DNA from: Thermohahella caldifontis | GTDB lineage: Bacteria > Pseudomonadota > Gammaproteobacteria > Pseudomonadales > Oleiphilaceae | Assembly (NCBI RefSeq): GCF_041153465.1 | Contig: NZ_CP154858.1 | Coordinates: forward strand, 62,001-126,000 | Length of the DNA: 64,000 nt | Direction of reading: 5' to 3' | Part shown: one piece after another, positions 34,740 to 43,739 of the stretch | Numbering within the stretch: the stretch's first letter is position 1 | Layout: every line of letters starts with the position of its first letter | Notes under the pieces: generated by a model | Told to the model about the DNA's origin: nothing | Seen by the model: the letters and a program-made list of their open reading frames with translations, nothing else | Database searches by the model: none | Made by a program: the position numbers and the translations under genes

Positions 34740-35032
34740 GCATCGAGACCCGCCAGGATGGAAATCGCTTTGTCATCGCGCTGTCCGGCACTTTCGATTT
34801 CAAGTCGGTCCATGCCTTTCGCGATGCGTACGCCAACCTGCCGGAAGCAGAACACTATGAGGTGGATCTGTCTGCCGTGGAGCATATGGACAGCTCGGCG
34901 CTGGGCATGCTGCTGAACTTCCGGCGCAGCGTTGGCGATGACAAGCCCGTGATCTTGCGGGGCGCCAAGCCGGCTGTCCGCAAGATCCTGGAAATCAGTC
35001 GCTTTGACAAGATGTTCGGGCTGGAAGACTGA
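34736..35032 (+). CDS. STAS-domain anti-sigma factor antagonist (HsbA/RsbV-like)
   Basis: 98-residue single STAS domain. The phosphorylatable serine region is VEHMDSSALGML (Ser53 or Ser54). Such proteins bind an anti-sigma kinase when unphosphorylated and are reset by a PP2C phosphatase. ATG 34736 has GAGGAG and overlaps the stop of the previous gene (ATGA). The next gene, overlapping by one base, encodes both a PP2C phosphatase and a HATPase domain. This makes it a complete partner-switch pair, as with HsbA/HsbR of Pseudomonas. Confidence 0.93.
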   Translation: MSIETRQDGNRFVIALSGTFDFKSVHAFRDAYANLPEAEHYEVDLSAVEHMDSSALGMLLNFRRSVGDDKPVILRGAKPAVRKILEISRFDKMFGLED

Positions 35033-36705
35033 TGACCCTGCGTGTGCTGGTGGTAGATGATCAGGTTCACATCCGGGAGGTGATGAAGCTGTTCGTCGAA
35101 GACGCCGGCATGACCTGCCTGCTTGCCGCCAGCGGCGAGGAGGCTCTGCAGCGGGTCGCGGAAGACGATCCGGATGTGGTGCTCATGGACGTGGTCATGC
35201 CCGGCATGGATGGTCTGGAAACGACCCGTCGGATCAAGGCCATGTCTCCGATTCACCGCCCCGTGATCTTCATGACCGGGTTGTCCGAAGACAAGGCACT
35301 CACCGAGTGCCTGGCCTGCGGGGGAGATGACTTTGTCACCAAGGATGTGGATCCGGTCACCCTGACTGCACGCATCCGGGCTCACGGGCGTACGCGGGCG
35401 CTGGCCCTGGAGGCGCATGCACAGAAGGAAGAGCTGGCGGATCTGAACCGAGCCATGGAATCCGAAATGGCACTGGCCGGCCACGTGATCGAGCGTGTTT
35501 CGGCGCCCAGTGCGACCGATATTCCCGGTGTGACATGCTTTACGCGCTCCATGACCGGGTTCAACGGTGATCTGGTACTGTCCGCGAAGCGACCGCTGGG
35601 AGGCTGGTATGTGTTTGTGGGCGATTTTACCGGACATGGATTGCCTGCCTCCGTGGGCGCACTGCCCGCCTCTCAGGTTTTCTTCGCCATGACGGCCAAA
35701 CAGTTTCCGGCCAGCGATATTGCCCGGGAAATGAACCGGGCGCTTGTGCATGCACTGCCGGACTTCATGTTCTGCGCGGCCGCCGTTGCCGAAATGCTGG
35801 AAGACGGGCGCACGATACGGCTCTGGCACGGGGGGCTCCCGGATATTGTGTGGCGCAGGCAGGATGGCAGCCGGACGCTTGTCGAATCCCGTCACATGCC
35901 GCTGGGCATCCTGTCGGTGGAACAGTTTGATGCCAGCACGCAGGATCTGGTTCTCGGGATGGGAGATCAGTTGTTGCTCATGACGGACGGATTGATCGAA
36001 ACATCCGATGCCTCAGGCGAGATGTACGGCATGGAACGGCTGTGTGCCGCCTTGCCGGCGGACAGCTGGACGCTGGACGATGTGCTGGGGCCCTGGCAGG
36101 CGTTCGTGGGATCCGAACGCAGACAGGACGACGTCTCCCTTGCCATTGTGACGGCCATGCCCCAGGCACCGGTCATTCCGGAGGCATTGCCCCGGCAGGC
36201 TCAGGCCCCCTGGGACATGCAGTATCACTGGACGGCAGACGCATTACGTGAGCATCCGGATCCGGTGACCGCCATGGTGGATCTGATTCCGCTGCCCTGG
36301 TGCTTCAGTCAGCACAAGGGCAACATCAAGGTGATTCTGACAGAGCTGTTTTCCAATGCGCTGGAACATGGCCTCTTGGGTCTGGACTCCGCTCTGAAAG
36401 CCTCGGAAGAGGGCATGGTTCAGTACTATGAAGCACGGGAAAGGCGGCTGGCCGAACTCCGGCACGGCAAAATCACGGTGCGGCTCACGCTCGCTGAAGA
36501 CAATGGGCGTCCGGTGCTGATGATCCGTCAGAGCGATACGGGTAGGGGATTTGACACGAACGGGCTGAAGCTCGACGATGCCGCGGCGCGCCTCGATCGT
36601 GGAGACGCTTTTGGCCGGGGATTGTTGCTGGTGGCTGCGCTGTGCAGTCAACTGGCCTTTGCCGATGGCGGACGGACGGTCAAGGCGATCTATCCATTGA
36701 TGTGA
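35032..36705 (+). CDS. REC-PP2C phosphatase-HATPase partner-switch regulator (HsbR-like)
   Basis: 557 residues in three parts. A receiver domain (1-120) has phospho-acceptor Asp53 and Lys104. A SpoIIE/RsbU-type PP2C (about 160-370) has metal motifs VGDFTGHGLPA (Asp198), LLLMTDGLIE and ERRQDDVSLAIV. A C-terminal HATPase of the anti-sigma kinase type (about 410-557) has LTELFSNALEHG and SDTGRGFD. It can therefore both phosphorylate and dephosphorylate its STAS partner, controlled by the receiver. The start overlaps the STAS gene stop. Related to HsbR, which controls HsbA in swarming and biofilm decisions. Confidence 0.92.
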   Translation: MTLRVLVVDDQVHIREVMKLFVEDAGMTCLLAASGEEALQRVAEDDPDVVLMDVVMPGMDGLETTRRIKAMSPIHRPVIFMTGLSEDKALTECLACGGDDFVTKDVDPVTLTARIRAHGRTRALALEAHAQKEELADLNRAMESEMALAGHVIERVSAPSATDIPGVTCFTRSMTGFNGDLVLSAKRPLGGWYVFVGDFTGHGLPASVGALPASQVFFAMTAKQFPASDIAREMNRALVHALPDFMFCAAAVAEMLEDGRTIRLWHGGLPDIVWRRQDGSRTLVESRHMPLGILSVEQFDASTQDLVLGMGDQLLLMTDGLIETSDASGEMYGMERLCAALPADSWTLDDVLGPWQAFVGSERRQDDVSLAIVTAMPQAPVIPEALPRQAQAPWDMQYHWTADALREHPDPVTAMVDLIPLPWCFSQHKGNIKVILTELFSNALEHGLLGLDSALKASEEGMVQYYEARERRLAELRHGKITVRLTLAEDNGRPVLMIRQSDTGRGFDTNGLKLDDAAARLDRGDAFGRGLLLVAALCSQLAFADGGRTVKAIYPLM

Positions 36706-37357
36706 GCGGATCAATCAACCCCAGCTGAACCGCCACGGCGACACACTCCGTGCGATTGTGCACGTCCAGCGTCTGAAACAGGGCCTTCAGGTGTGTCTTG
36801 ACCGTATCTTCCGTGAGGCCCAGTATCTGACAGATTTTCTTGTTGGGATAGCCGCGAGCCAGCAACGCCAGCACATCACGCTGACGGGGCGTGATGGCGG
36901 GCAGCCCGCTTTCTGCATTGGCGGCCTCATCAAAGCCGGGAGGTAATGGCCTGCCACCGGCCAGCGCTTCATCGATTTGTCGAAGAACGCGACTGCTGTC
37001 CGTGCCTTTGGAAATGAATCCCCTGGCCCCCGATTCCAGTGCGGATTGAATATCGAAAAGGGAATCCGCCGCCGAGAGGACGACCACATTCAGTTCGGGG
37101 AACGCACCGGTCAGTGTCCGGACCGCGCGCGGTCCCCGGACATCCGGCAATCCGAGATCCAGCAGGACCAGATCCGGAAACGGGGACGTGTTCAGCCAGC
37201 TGAGGGCGGCTTCAAGCGTCCGGACGTGAGACAGCCTGGCATCCGGCCGGCGCTGCTGGAGGGCCAGACGAAGGCCGTCCACGACCAGCGGATGATCATC
37301 GACAATCAGAATCTGGCGCACCTGTTGTGCCAGGTCCAGCGGGGCAGTTGTTATCAT
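36680..37357 (-). CDS. LuxR/NarL-type response regulator
   Basis: Receiver domain with phospho-acceptor Asp67 (PDLVLLDLGLPDV), then a GerE-type helix-turn-helix (ITPRQRDVLALLARGYPNKK, LTEDTVKTHLKALFQTLDVH). 225 residues from ATG 37357 (MITTAPLDLAQQVRQIL); the frame extends to 37402 without a ribosome site. Its last 26 bases overlap the 3' end of the PP2C gene on the other strand. No kinase is adjacent on its strand, so the orphan kinase at 31998 is the natural candidate partner. Confidence 0.92.
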   Translation of the reverse strand: MITTAPLDLAQQVRQILIVDDHPLVVDGLRLALQQRRPDARLSHVRTLEAALSWLNTSPFPDLVLLDLGLPDVRGPRAVRTLTGAFPELNVVVLSAADSLFDIQSALESGARGFISKGTDSSRVLRQIDEALAGGRPLPPGFDEAANAESGLPAITPRQRDVLALLARGYPNKKICQILGLTEDTVKTHLKALFQTLDVHNRTECVAVAVQLGLIDPLTSMDRSP

Positions 37358-37429
37358 TGTTGTGTGCCTAAAAACTGTACAAGTGTCTCGTATGGTAAAC
37401 ACTCACACTGTAACAGTCTGTGACACAGG

Positions 37430-37467
37430 CCAAAAATACAAGCCGGCACCCATCTCCGGGTGCCGGC
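37430..37467 (-). terminator. Intrinsic terminator of plsB
   Basis: GCCGGCACCC (37442-37451) and GGGTGCCGGC (37458-37467) form a perfect 10-base-pair stem with a 6-base loop, 10 bases after the stop. On the minus strand TTGTATTTTTGG follows. Strong. Confidence 0.85.
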
Positions 37468-37476
37468 CAAGCTGGC

Positions 37477-39941
37477 TCAATCTGTCTCTGCCTGCGTGGT
37501 GATGGTCAGAATGCTCTGACGGATGGCCGGATCCAGGACGAAGCGGGCAGCGTCCGCCACTTCCTCGATTTCTTCACTGTATGCCAGCAGCCCCTCCTCG
37601 TTCACGCTCAGCAGTCCGCGCGCCTTGAGCAGCGAAATGAAGTTGCGGAACAGGGTCTTGTCGAAGAACTCCGGAGCATTCAGCCCGTAGAGAATGGACA
37701 TGCGCTCGGCCATCAGCGTACTCAGCTCTTCCAGCCGGCCTGCGGTCAGCGTGCCCGATCCGTGCTTGCGCAGAATGGCGATGGCGATGTAGTACCGCTC
37801 CAGAGTGGGAATGATGACCTGTGCCAGCATGCTCAGCAGTACCGCCTCACGGGATCCCACCAGCGGCCTGTAAAGCTGATCGCCCTCGCTGGAGAGCAGG
37901 CCATGCTGAATCAGGACATCGATCCACTGTTCGATGGCGGCATCCACTTCCGTATCCGACCAGCGCATGAACAGCTCGGAGCGCACGTAAGGGTAGGTGG
38001 CACTCACCAGCCAGACGGCACGCTCCCGGTTCACGGTCGCGTTGTTTTCGAACAGGCACGCCACCATGGCAGGCAACGCCATCAGGTGAAGGACATTATT
38101 GCGGTAGTACGTGGTCAGAATGGCATTGAGGTCATCCATGAGGATGATGTCACCCAGTTTCTGCTTTTGCCGGTAGACAATGCCCATGCCTTCGCAGTAC
38201 TCCACCCAGGTTTCGGGGTCCGAATCCGGGAAAGTCATGTCCTGGCTGTACGGCAGCGACTGCAGCAGATTGGTGAGTGTTTTCAGCTGATCCTTGAGAA
38301 TGCGTTCGTCCATGGCCTGGTTCGGTGTGGCATGCAGTGCAGTGGCCAGCATGTTGACCGGATTCAGAGCCGCCGCATTGTTGATGCGGGTGGCGATTTC
38401 CGTGGCAAGACGATCCACTGCGTGCGGCAGCCATTCCGGGCGGCTGTCGGGTTCCCAGGTTTCCTTTTTCCAGTCGGGGTGGACGTCATCCAGAATGGTG
38501 GCAAGCTGGAAGGGTTCTCCGAAATTGAGGCTCACCTGGCCGAAGTTGTTGCGCAGATTCCGGATGGAACGGATCAGCGTCAGAATATTTTCCTTCTCCT
38601 TTTTCTTGCCTTTCAGCTCGCCCAGATAGGTGCGGGCTTCCATGACCTTCTCGTAGCCGATGTAAACCGGTACAAAAGTGATGGGCTTGCGGTGGTCGCG
38701 CAGATAGCTGCGAACGGTCATGAGCAGCATGCCGGCCCGGGGTGGCAGCGTACGGCCCGTGCGGGAGCGCCCGCCCTCCACGAAGTATTCCATGGGATAG
38801 CCACGGGTAAAGATGCTGTGCATGTATTCGTTGAACACCGCTGCGTAGAGTTTGTTGTTCTTGAAACTGCGGCGCATGAAGAAGGCGCCGCCGCGGCGGA
38901 GGATACCACCGACAATCGGCATGTTCAGGTTGATGCCGGCGGCGATGTGCGGCACGCTCAGTCCGTTTTCGTAGAGAACGTAGGACAGGAGCAGATAGTC
39001 GATATGGCTCCGGTGGCAGGGCACATAGACCACGGCACCCTGTTCGGCAGCGGATTTGACCCGCGCCAGCCCGTTGACCTTTACGCCATTGTAGATCTTG
39101 TTCCAGACCCAGGTGAGCAGGATCTCCAGAAAACGTATGGTGGCGATGGAGATGTTCGAGGCTATTTCGTCCGCATATTTGAGTGCGCGGGCTTCCGCCT
39201 TGGCCACGGGAATCTTTTCCTTGCTGGCCGTTTCCTGAATGGCCGCCTTGACCGGTGGACTCTTGATCAGCTGGTTGACCAGCGTGCGACGGTGGGAGAG
39301 GTCGGGACCGATCACTGCCTGCCGGACGGCCCGGAAGTGAACCCGCAGGATCCGGGCAACCTTGCGCTGGGCCTGCTCGGGGGAGGCGCAGTCTTCGATC
39401 AGGCTCTGCAGGGAGACTGGCTTGGAAAACTGCACCAGGGTATTGCGGCCGTGCAGCAGGATGATGAAAAACTTCTTGATGGGCCCGGTGACCGTCCAGG
39501 TGTCTGAAAGCAGGAGCTTGAGCAGCGACTTTTCCTTCTCCGGTGCCTGCCCCAGAAGACGGAGACCGGCACGATATCGCAGTCGAAGTCCGGCTCCATG
39601 CGCGCCACCCGAACCATGTGCTTGAGATCCTTCGGAATCACCGGTGTCCGCCGCCGTGTGATCCAGCCGCCCAGGCGCTTGAACAGGTAAAAGTAGCTGT
39701 GCGGCATGATGAGGCGGCCCTTGTGCATCAGCGGCGCCCAAGAGGAGGGCAGCTGGCTGTCGCGGGTGCTTTGCTCCAGCACCAGCCGTGCCGAGAGCGA
39801 GTCATCCTGCAGCACATAGACGACAGGGCGACCTTCGGTGCGCTCCAGGGTGCTCAGGTCCTCGGGCAGAATCCGGGTCCGGACCCAGAGGAAGAGGAGC
39901 TTGCGCAGCAGATTCAGTACCAGCAATGCCAGTGATCTCAT
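37477..39941 (-). pseudogene. plsB: Glycerol-3-phosphate acyltransferase, frameshifted in this sequence
   Basis: First acylation in phospholipid synthesis; inner-membrane protein. ATG 39941 (MRSLALLVLNLLRKLLFLWV) has CGGAGA upstream. The first ~130 residues end in DCDIVPVSVFWG in one frame; the remainder continues in another as QAPEKEKSLLKLLLSDTW. The break is at a four-G run on the coding strand (39550-39553); five G would read VFWGQAPEKEKS, matching E. coli GRAPEKE. Acyltransferase motifs are intact: VPCHRSHIDYLLLSYVL (HX4D) and FVEGGRSRTGRTLPP. About 820 residues when joined, the normal size. Usually essential, so an assembly error is likely. Confidence 0.92.
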
Positions 39942-40084
39942 GAAAGTCTCCGGTTGTTCAGGCCCGGCTAGTTTAGCGGGTCGGGGCCGGGCAGGCAAAG
40001 CGGGAAACCGATACATCATGCCGACGTTTGTCGTAGAGGCGCGGAGCCATTAGAGTAGGCATACCGTCAATGCGGAGCACAGTC

Positions 40085-40891
40085 ATGGAATTGGTGTATG
40101 CACCCGGCTTTACCGTACCTCCCCACCGGGAAGGGCATCGCTACCTGACCCTGTGTGATGACAAGGTTGTCGTGCGTGAGGACGATCCCTGGGCCATCTG
40201 GTATCCCCGACCATTGGCAGAGCCGGACCGGGCATTCTGGGCAGGTACGCTGCCCATGGGGGAGCTGGTGGTTCATCTTGTGGCGCATCCCCCTGCCGGC
40301 ACCCATCTCATTCCCGGACGTGAAATTCTGATGACAGCACCCACTGCGGCGCAGGCCCCCTTGTCTGCGGCGCTGGGCCTGGCCAACTGGTTCCGCAATG
40401 AACGGTTCTGCAGTCGCTGCAGTGCGCCGCTGACGGATTCCCTGAAGGACCGGGCACTGTTTTGCACAGGATGCGACTACCGGGCCTACCCCCGCGTATC
40501 CCCCTGCGTCATTGCACTGGTGCATCGTGGTGACGAAGTATTGCTGGGTCGCTCCCGTCGCCACAAGCGCCCCATGTACAGTCTTCTGGCTGGATTTGTC
40601 GAAAGCGGCGAGTCACTGGAGTCGGCCGTGGCAAGGGAAGTCTCCGAGGAGTCGGGCGTGCAGGTGGGCAAAGTGTGTTATCGCGGCAGTCAGCCCTGGC
40701 CGTTTCCCCACCAGCTCATGGCAGGTTTCTGGGCGGAGTGGGAGGCCGGTGAACTGAAGATGGATGAGGAGGAACTGGTGGATCTGCGCTGGTTTTCCGT
40801 TCACGAATTGCCGATAATTCCACCGCCTGCCACCATTGCCTGGCAGCTCATCCATGATTACTGCAAGACACGTGGAGTTCAGATCGCGTGA
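40085..40891 (+). CDS. nudC: NAD(H) pyrophosphatase / RNA deNADding Nudix hydrolase NudC
   Basis: Cleaves NADH and removes NAD caps from RNA. The zinc ribbon CSRCSAPL...CTGC is followed by the Nudix box GFVESGESLESAVAREVSEE and the NADH-specific SQPWPFP array. ATG 40085 has CGGAG at 7 bases; the frame is open from 40070. 268 residues, against 257 in E. coli. The stop overlaps the murI GTG start. Confidence 0.94.
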   Translation: MELVYAPGFTVPPHREGHRYLTLCDDKVVVREDDPWAIWYPRPLAEPDRAFWAGTLPMGELVVHLVAHPPAGTHLIPGREILMTAPTAAQAPLSAALGLANWFRNERFCSRCSAPLTDSLKDRALFCTGCDYRAYPRVSPCVIALVHRGDEVLLGRSRRHKRPMYSLLAGFVESGESLESAVAREVSEESGVQVGKVCYRGSQPWPFPHQLMAGFWAEWEAGELKMDEEELVDLRWFSVHELPIIPPPATIAWQLIHDYCKTRGVQIA

Positions 40892-41751
40892 CCGGAACCC
40901 GACCGCCTCATGTTGCCGTGCTTGACAGTGGTGCAGGCGGATTGACCATTGTCCGCAGTATTCGCCAGCGTTTGCCTGATGTGATGCTGACTTATGTGGC
41001 CGATGCCGCAGGGTGCCCATATGGAGAGCGGGACGCGGACGACGTGATTCGTCGGGTATCGCGGCTGGCCCGGTTGGTGGACCGTGCCCGACAGCCCGAT
41101 ATCCTGGTGATCGCCTGCAATACGGCCAGCACTGTGGTGCTTCCCCTGTTGCGTGCGCGCCTGAAAATCCCCGTGGTGGGCGTCGTGCCGGCCATCAAGA
41201 CGGCTGCCCGGCTGACGCGCAATCAGTGCATCGGATTGCTCGCGACACCTGCGACCATTGCGCGGCCGTATGTGGATGCACTGCATCAGGAATTCGCGCC
41301 GGATTGCCGGCTTGTCCGTGTCGGCTCAAGCGAGCTGGTGGGCATGGCCGAACGCTGGCTCTGGCAGCGTGAATGTCCGGCGACGGACAGGCTGGAGCGT
41401 ATCCTTGCGCTCTTTGTCGAATCCGGAGTGGACACCGTGGTGTTGGGTTGCACCCACTTCCCTCTGCTGGCCCCGGTCATCGGTGCGGTGCTGGGGGAAT
41501 CGGTGACACTGGTGGACTCCGGAGACGCGGTGGCCCGCCGTGTGGAAAGCCTGCTGGGGCACATACGCCGTGCCGATTCGCAGGCACCGCATCAATCCGA
41601 AGCCTGGGTCACCCAGAGTCAACCCCTGCCGGTCAGCGAGGCACTGTGTCTCGGTTTTGCCCGTGAAGGCTTTCCCGTGACCCGCAGCCTTCTTTTTGGT
41701 CCTCAAACGGAAACGACCCGCAATGCGAGCCGTTTTCTGCCTCAGGCCTGA
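40888..41751 (+). CDS. murI: Glutamate racemase
   Basis: Supplies D-glutamate for peptidoglycan. GTG start overlapping the nudC stop (GTGA). The two catalytic cysteines are Cys77 in VIACNTAST and Cys188 in VLGCTHFPLL; VLDSGAGGLT is the N-terminal substrate loop. 287 residues. Converges on the DUF2156 gene, with only 7 bases between. Confidence 0.95.
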   Translation: MTGTRPPHVAVLDSGAGGLTIVRSIRQRLPDVMLTYVADAAGCPYGERDADDVIRRVSRLARLVDRARQPDILVIACNTASTVVLPLLRARLKIPVVGVVPAIKTAARLTRNQCIGLLATPATIARPYVDALHQEFAPDCRLVRVGSSELVGMAERWLWQRECPATDRLERILALFVESGVDTVVLGCTHFPLLAPVIGAVLGESVTLVDSGDAVARRVESLLGHIRRADSQAPHQSEAWVTQSQPLPVSEALCLGFAREGFPVTRSLLFGPQTETTRNASRFLPQA

Positions 41752-41758
41752 CAGGATC

Positions 41759-42766
41759 TCAGATCAGACGGGTCAGCTTGAACATGGCCAGAAACTCCAC
41801 CAGAGGCACGGCCTTGCGGTGTGCACAGTAGGTGGGCTGCAGCTCACCCCGGAAGCGGGTCTTGGTAAAGGCCAGTCCCTTGAAATTATAGAGGAAATTG
41901 CACTTTTCGTAGATCAGTCGCTCGGTACGCTTGAGCAGCGGTGCCTCGAAGGGCTCGTCATCCGTGATGAAATGGAGCGGGATCAGACCCAGGTCCAGAT
42001 AGGGCACACCCTCCGCCTTGAAGACTTCCATGGCATGCAGCATGAGCGTATAGAACAGGCCTTGCTTGAAGCTGGCGCAGGCACGTGAAATGTTGGGCAC
42101 ATAGCTGATGATCTCGTTCTTGTAATAGATCGGATCAAAGTAGATGAAGCCCACGGCCTTGCCGTTTTCATAGGCGTAAAAGTGACGTTCGTTTTCCCGG
42201 TAGTCCATTTCCATGGGCCGGATCAGAAAGCGGATTTCATTGCTCTTGCACTTGCGCGTGCGGATCCACGCCTGTGAAATTTCCCGGGTGTGATCGTCGC
42301 TGAAACGCTCCTTGATCACGATGCCCCGCTTTTCGGCCTGATTGAGCGCGGTACGCAGAACCTGCTTTTTCTTGCCTTTCAGTGACCAGGTCCGCAGGTC
42401 AATTCGCGATTCGGAGCCGAACTGAGTCCCGTAGAAACCGAATTCGCGGTGCAGAATTTCGACAACCGGCCGCGAGACCTGAATGAAGTTGGCGTTCGGG
42501 TGGGCCTGAACGAACGCTTTCAGGAGGGTTTCAAAATGCTCGGGCGCACAGACCGGGTCAGACAGGACAAAGGTCTTGCCCCAGTGCTTCATGTAGGCGA
42601 TGTAACCCACACCCTCCAGGTCGAAATAACGCATGTCCGGCTGCAGGGTGGAGAAGGCCTGGGAATGAACGCCCCATTCCTTGAGGTAACGCACGCGCTC
42701 CGAAAAATCGAACTGACCGGGGCGTACGTCTCGTATCGCGTCAAGTACCAGTGTCTGCTGAGTCAT
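41759..42766 (-). CDS. DUF2156 (phosphatidylglycerol lysyltransferase C-terminal-like) protein
   Basis: 335 residues with a tandem GNAT-like fold related to the soluble part of MprF/LPG synthase. Family-like blocks are MRYFDLEGVGYIAYMKHWGK, NANFIQVSRPVVEILHREFG, KGKKKQVLRTALNQAEKRGI and GVPYLDLGLIPL. The membrane flippase part of MprF is absent. It could transfer an aminoacyl or acyl group to a lipid, but the substrate is unknown. Lies 53 bases after the methyltransferase gene on the same strand, as a two-gene unit. Confidence 0.82.
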   Translation of the reverse strand: MTQQTLVLDAIRDVRPGQFDFSERVRYLKEWGVHSQAFSTLQPDMRYFDLEGVGYIAYMKHWGKTFVLSDPVCAPEHFETLLKAFVQAHPNANFIQVSRPVVEILHREFGFYGTQFGSESRIDLRTWSLKGKKKQVLRTALNQAEKRGIVIKERFSDDHTREISQAWIRTRKCKSNEIRFLIRPMEMDYRENERHFYAYENGKAVGFIYFDPIYYKNEIISYVPNISRACASFKQGLFYTLMLHAMEVFKAEGVPYLDLGLIPLHFITDDEPFEAPLLKRTERLIYEKCNFLYNFKGLAFTKTRFRGELQPTYCAHRKAVPLVEFLAMFKLTRLI

Positions 42767-42819
42767 GATGAACCCTCACACGTTCCGCTTTGTTATTGTT
42801 GTGCTGTCCGGCTGAATGA

Positions 42820-43497
42820 CTACTTCCTGGGTTTCTCGCCCAGAATGGACCAGTAGCAATTGATGCCCAGCAGGCTGAAGCGCTTCTTGTCGCGAATGGT
42901 CAGCCCCAGATTCTTCATGTGTTCCGGATAGTTGTAGATCTGGTGGAAGGCATTGTTGGCAAACAGCCAGAAAATGCCGACCGCCACATACCAGTAGGCC
43001 TTCTTGAAGGCGCGGGCCAGAATGTTGCCGCTCGGCAGCTCGAAGTCACCCACCACAATTTTGGCGCCCGGCTTGCCGAGGCGGATCAGGTGTTCGAGAA
43101 CCTTCTGCATGTTGTCTTCATCAAACACGTTGAGGAAGAAGTTGGCCACGACCATGTCGTACTGTTCGAATTCCTCAACCTTCAGGATATCGCTGTGCAC
43201 CTTGCGGATGGAGGCCTTGTTGCCCTTCTTGTCCAGGCCTTCCTGGAACTTGCGCAGCATGGTTTCGGAAAGATCCACCACGGTCACGTCCGCGCCCAGC
43301 TCGGCGGCATGCAGTGCATCCTTGCCGTGACCGACGCCGGCAAAGAGAATCTTGTCGCCCGGCTTGATGTTTTCGGGCGTGAGCATGGCGATCTTGCACT
43401 CATGGATGGACTTGCCGGCATAGATGGCGCTGAGAAAATCATAGGCCGGCCCGATGATTCTGTACTTGTCCTTGATCTCGACTGCTTCACTGGTCAT
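42820..43497 (-). CDS. Class I SAM-dependent methyltransferase paired with DUF2156
   Basis: 225 residues. The SAM-binding loop is ILFAGVGHGKDALHAAELGA, with VVDLSETMLRKFQEGL and YDMVVANFFLNVFDEDN as motifs II and post-I. An aromatic, hydrophobic stretch near residue 165 (AYWYVAVGIFWLFANNAF) is unusual for a soluble methyltransferase and suggests contact with membrane or lipid. It heads the DUF2156 operon. The GHG variant in motif I replaces the usual GxGxG. Substrate unknown; a membrane lipid or quinone is possible. Confidence 0.82.
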   Translation of the reverse strand: MTSEAVEIKDKYRIIGPAYDFLSAIYAGKSIHECKIAMLTPENIKPGDKILFAGVGHGKDALHAAELGADVTVVDLSETMLRKFQEGLDKKGNKASIRKVHSDILKVEEFEQYDMVVANFFLNVFDEDNMQKVLEHLIRLGKPGAKIVVGDFELPSGNILARAFKKAYWYVAVGIFWLFANNAFHQIYNYPEHMKNLGLTIRDKKRFSLLGINCYWSILGEKPRK

Positions 43498-43660
43498 GGT
43501 GTGTGCCTTTATTGTTATCCGTCAGAATGTGATGGCTTGATTCCAAGCATGGCCCTGATGGTATAGGTCGGGGATGATGAAAACTGTGCGCCACCTAACA
43601 AAAAAACCTTGCATAAGTTAACGAAAACACACAAAAAACCGGAAATTTGCAAAACCGAAA

Positions 43661-43683
43661 TGCAGATCGTCAGACAATCTGCA
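43661..43683. promoter_or_regulatory. Dyad upstream of the methyltransferase-DUF2156 operon
   Basis: TGCAGAT (43661-43667) and ATCTGCA (43677-43683) form a perfect 7-base inverted repeat with 9 bases between, in the AT-rich 242-base gap between the methyltransferase start and the IS. Could be an operator or a hairpin. No clear promoter was picked out here. Confidence 0.3.
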
Positions 43684-43730
43684 AGCCGATTGAGAGCCCT
43701 GTCACAAGGGGCGTGCGAGATGTCCGGGGC

Positions 43731-43739
43731 TGACCCGGG
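43731..43739. repeat. Left target-site duplication of IS4 copy 2
   Basis: TGACCCGGG abuts the IS end at 43740 and recurs exactly at 45160-45168. Confidence 0.9.

Noticed and set aside
37420..39507. 695-codon plus-strand frame antisense to plsB
   Set aside because: Codon shadow of plsB. The minus strand has acyltransferase motifs and a terminator.
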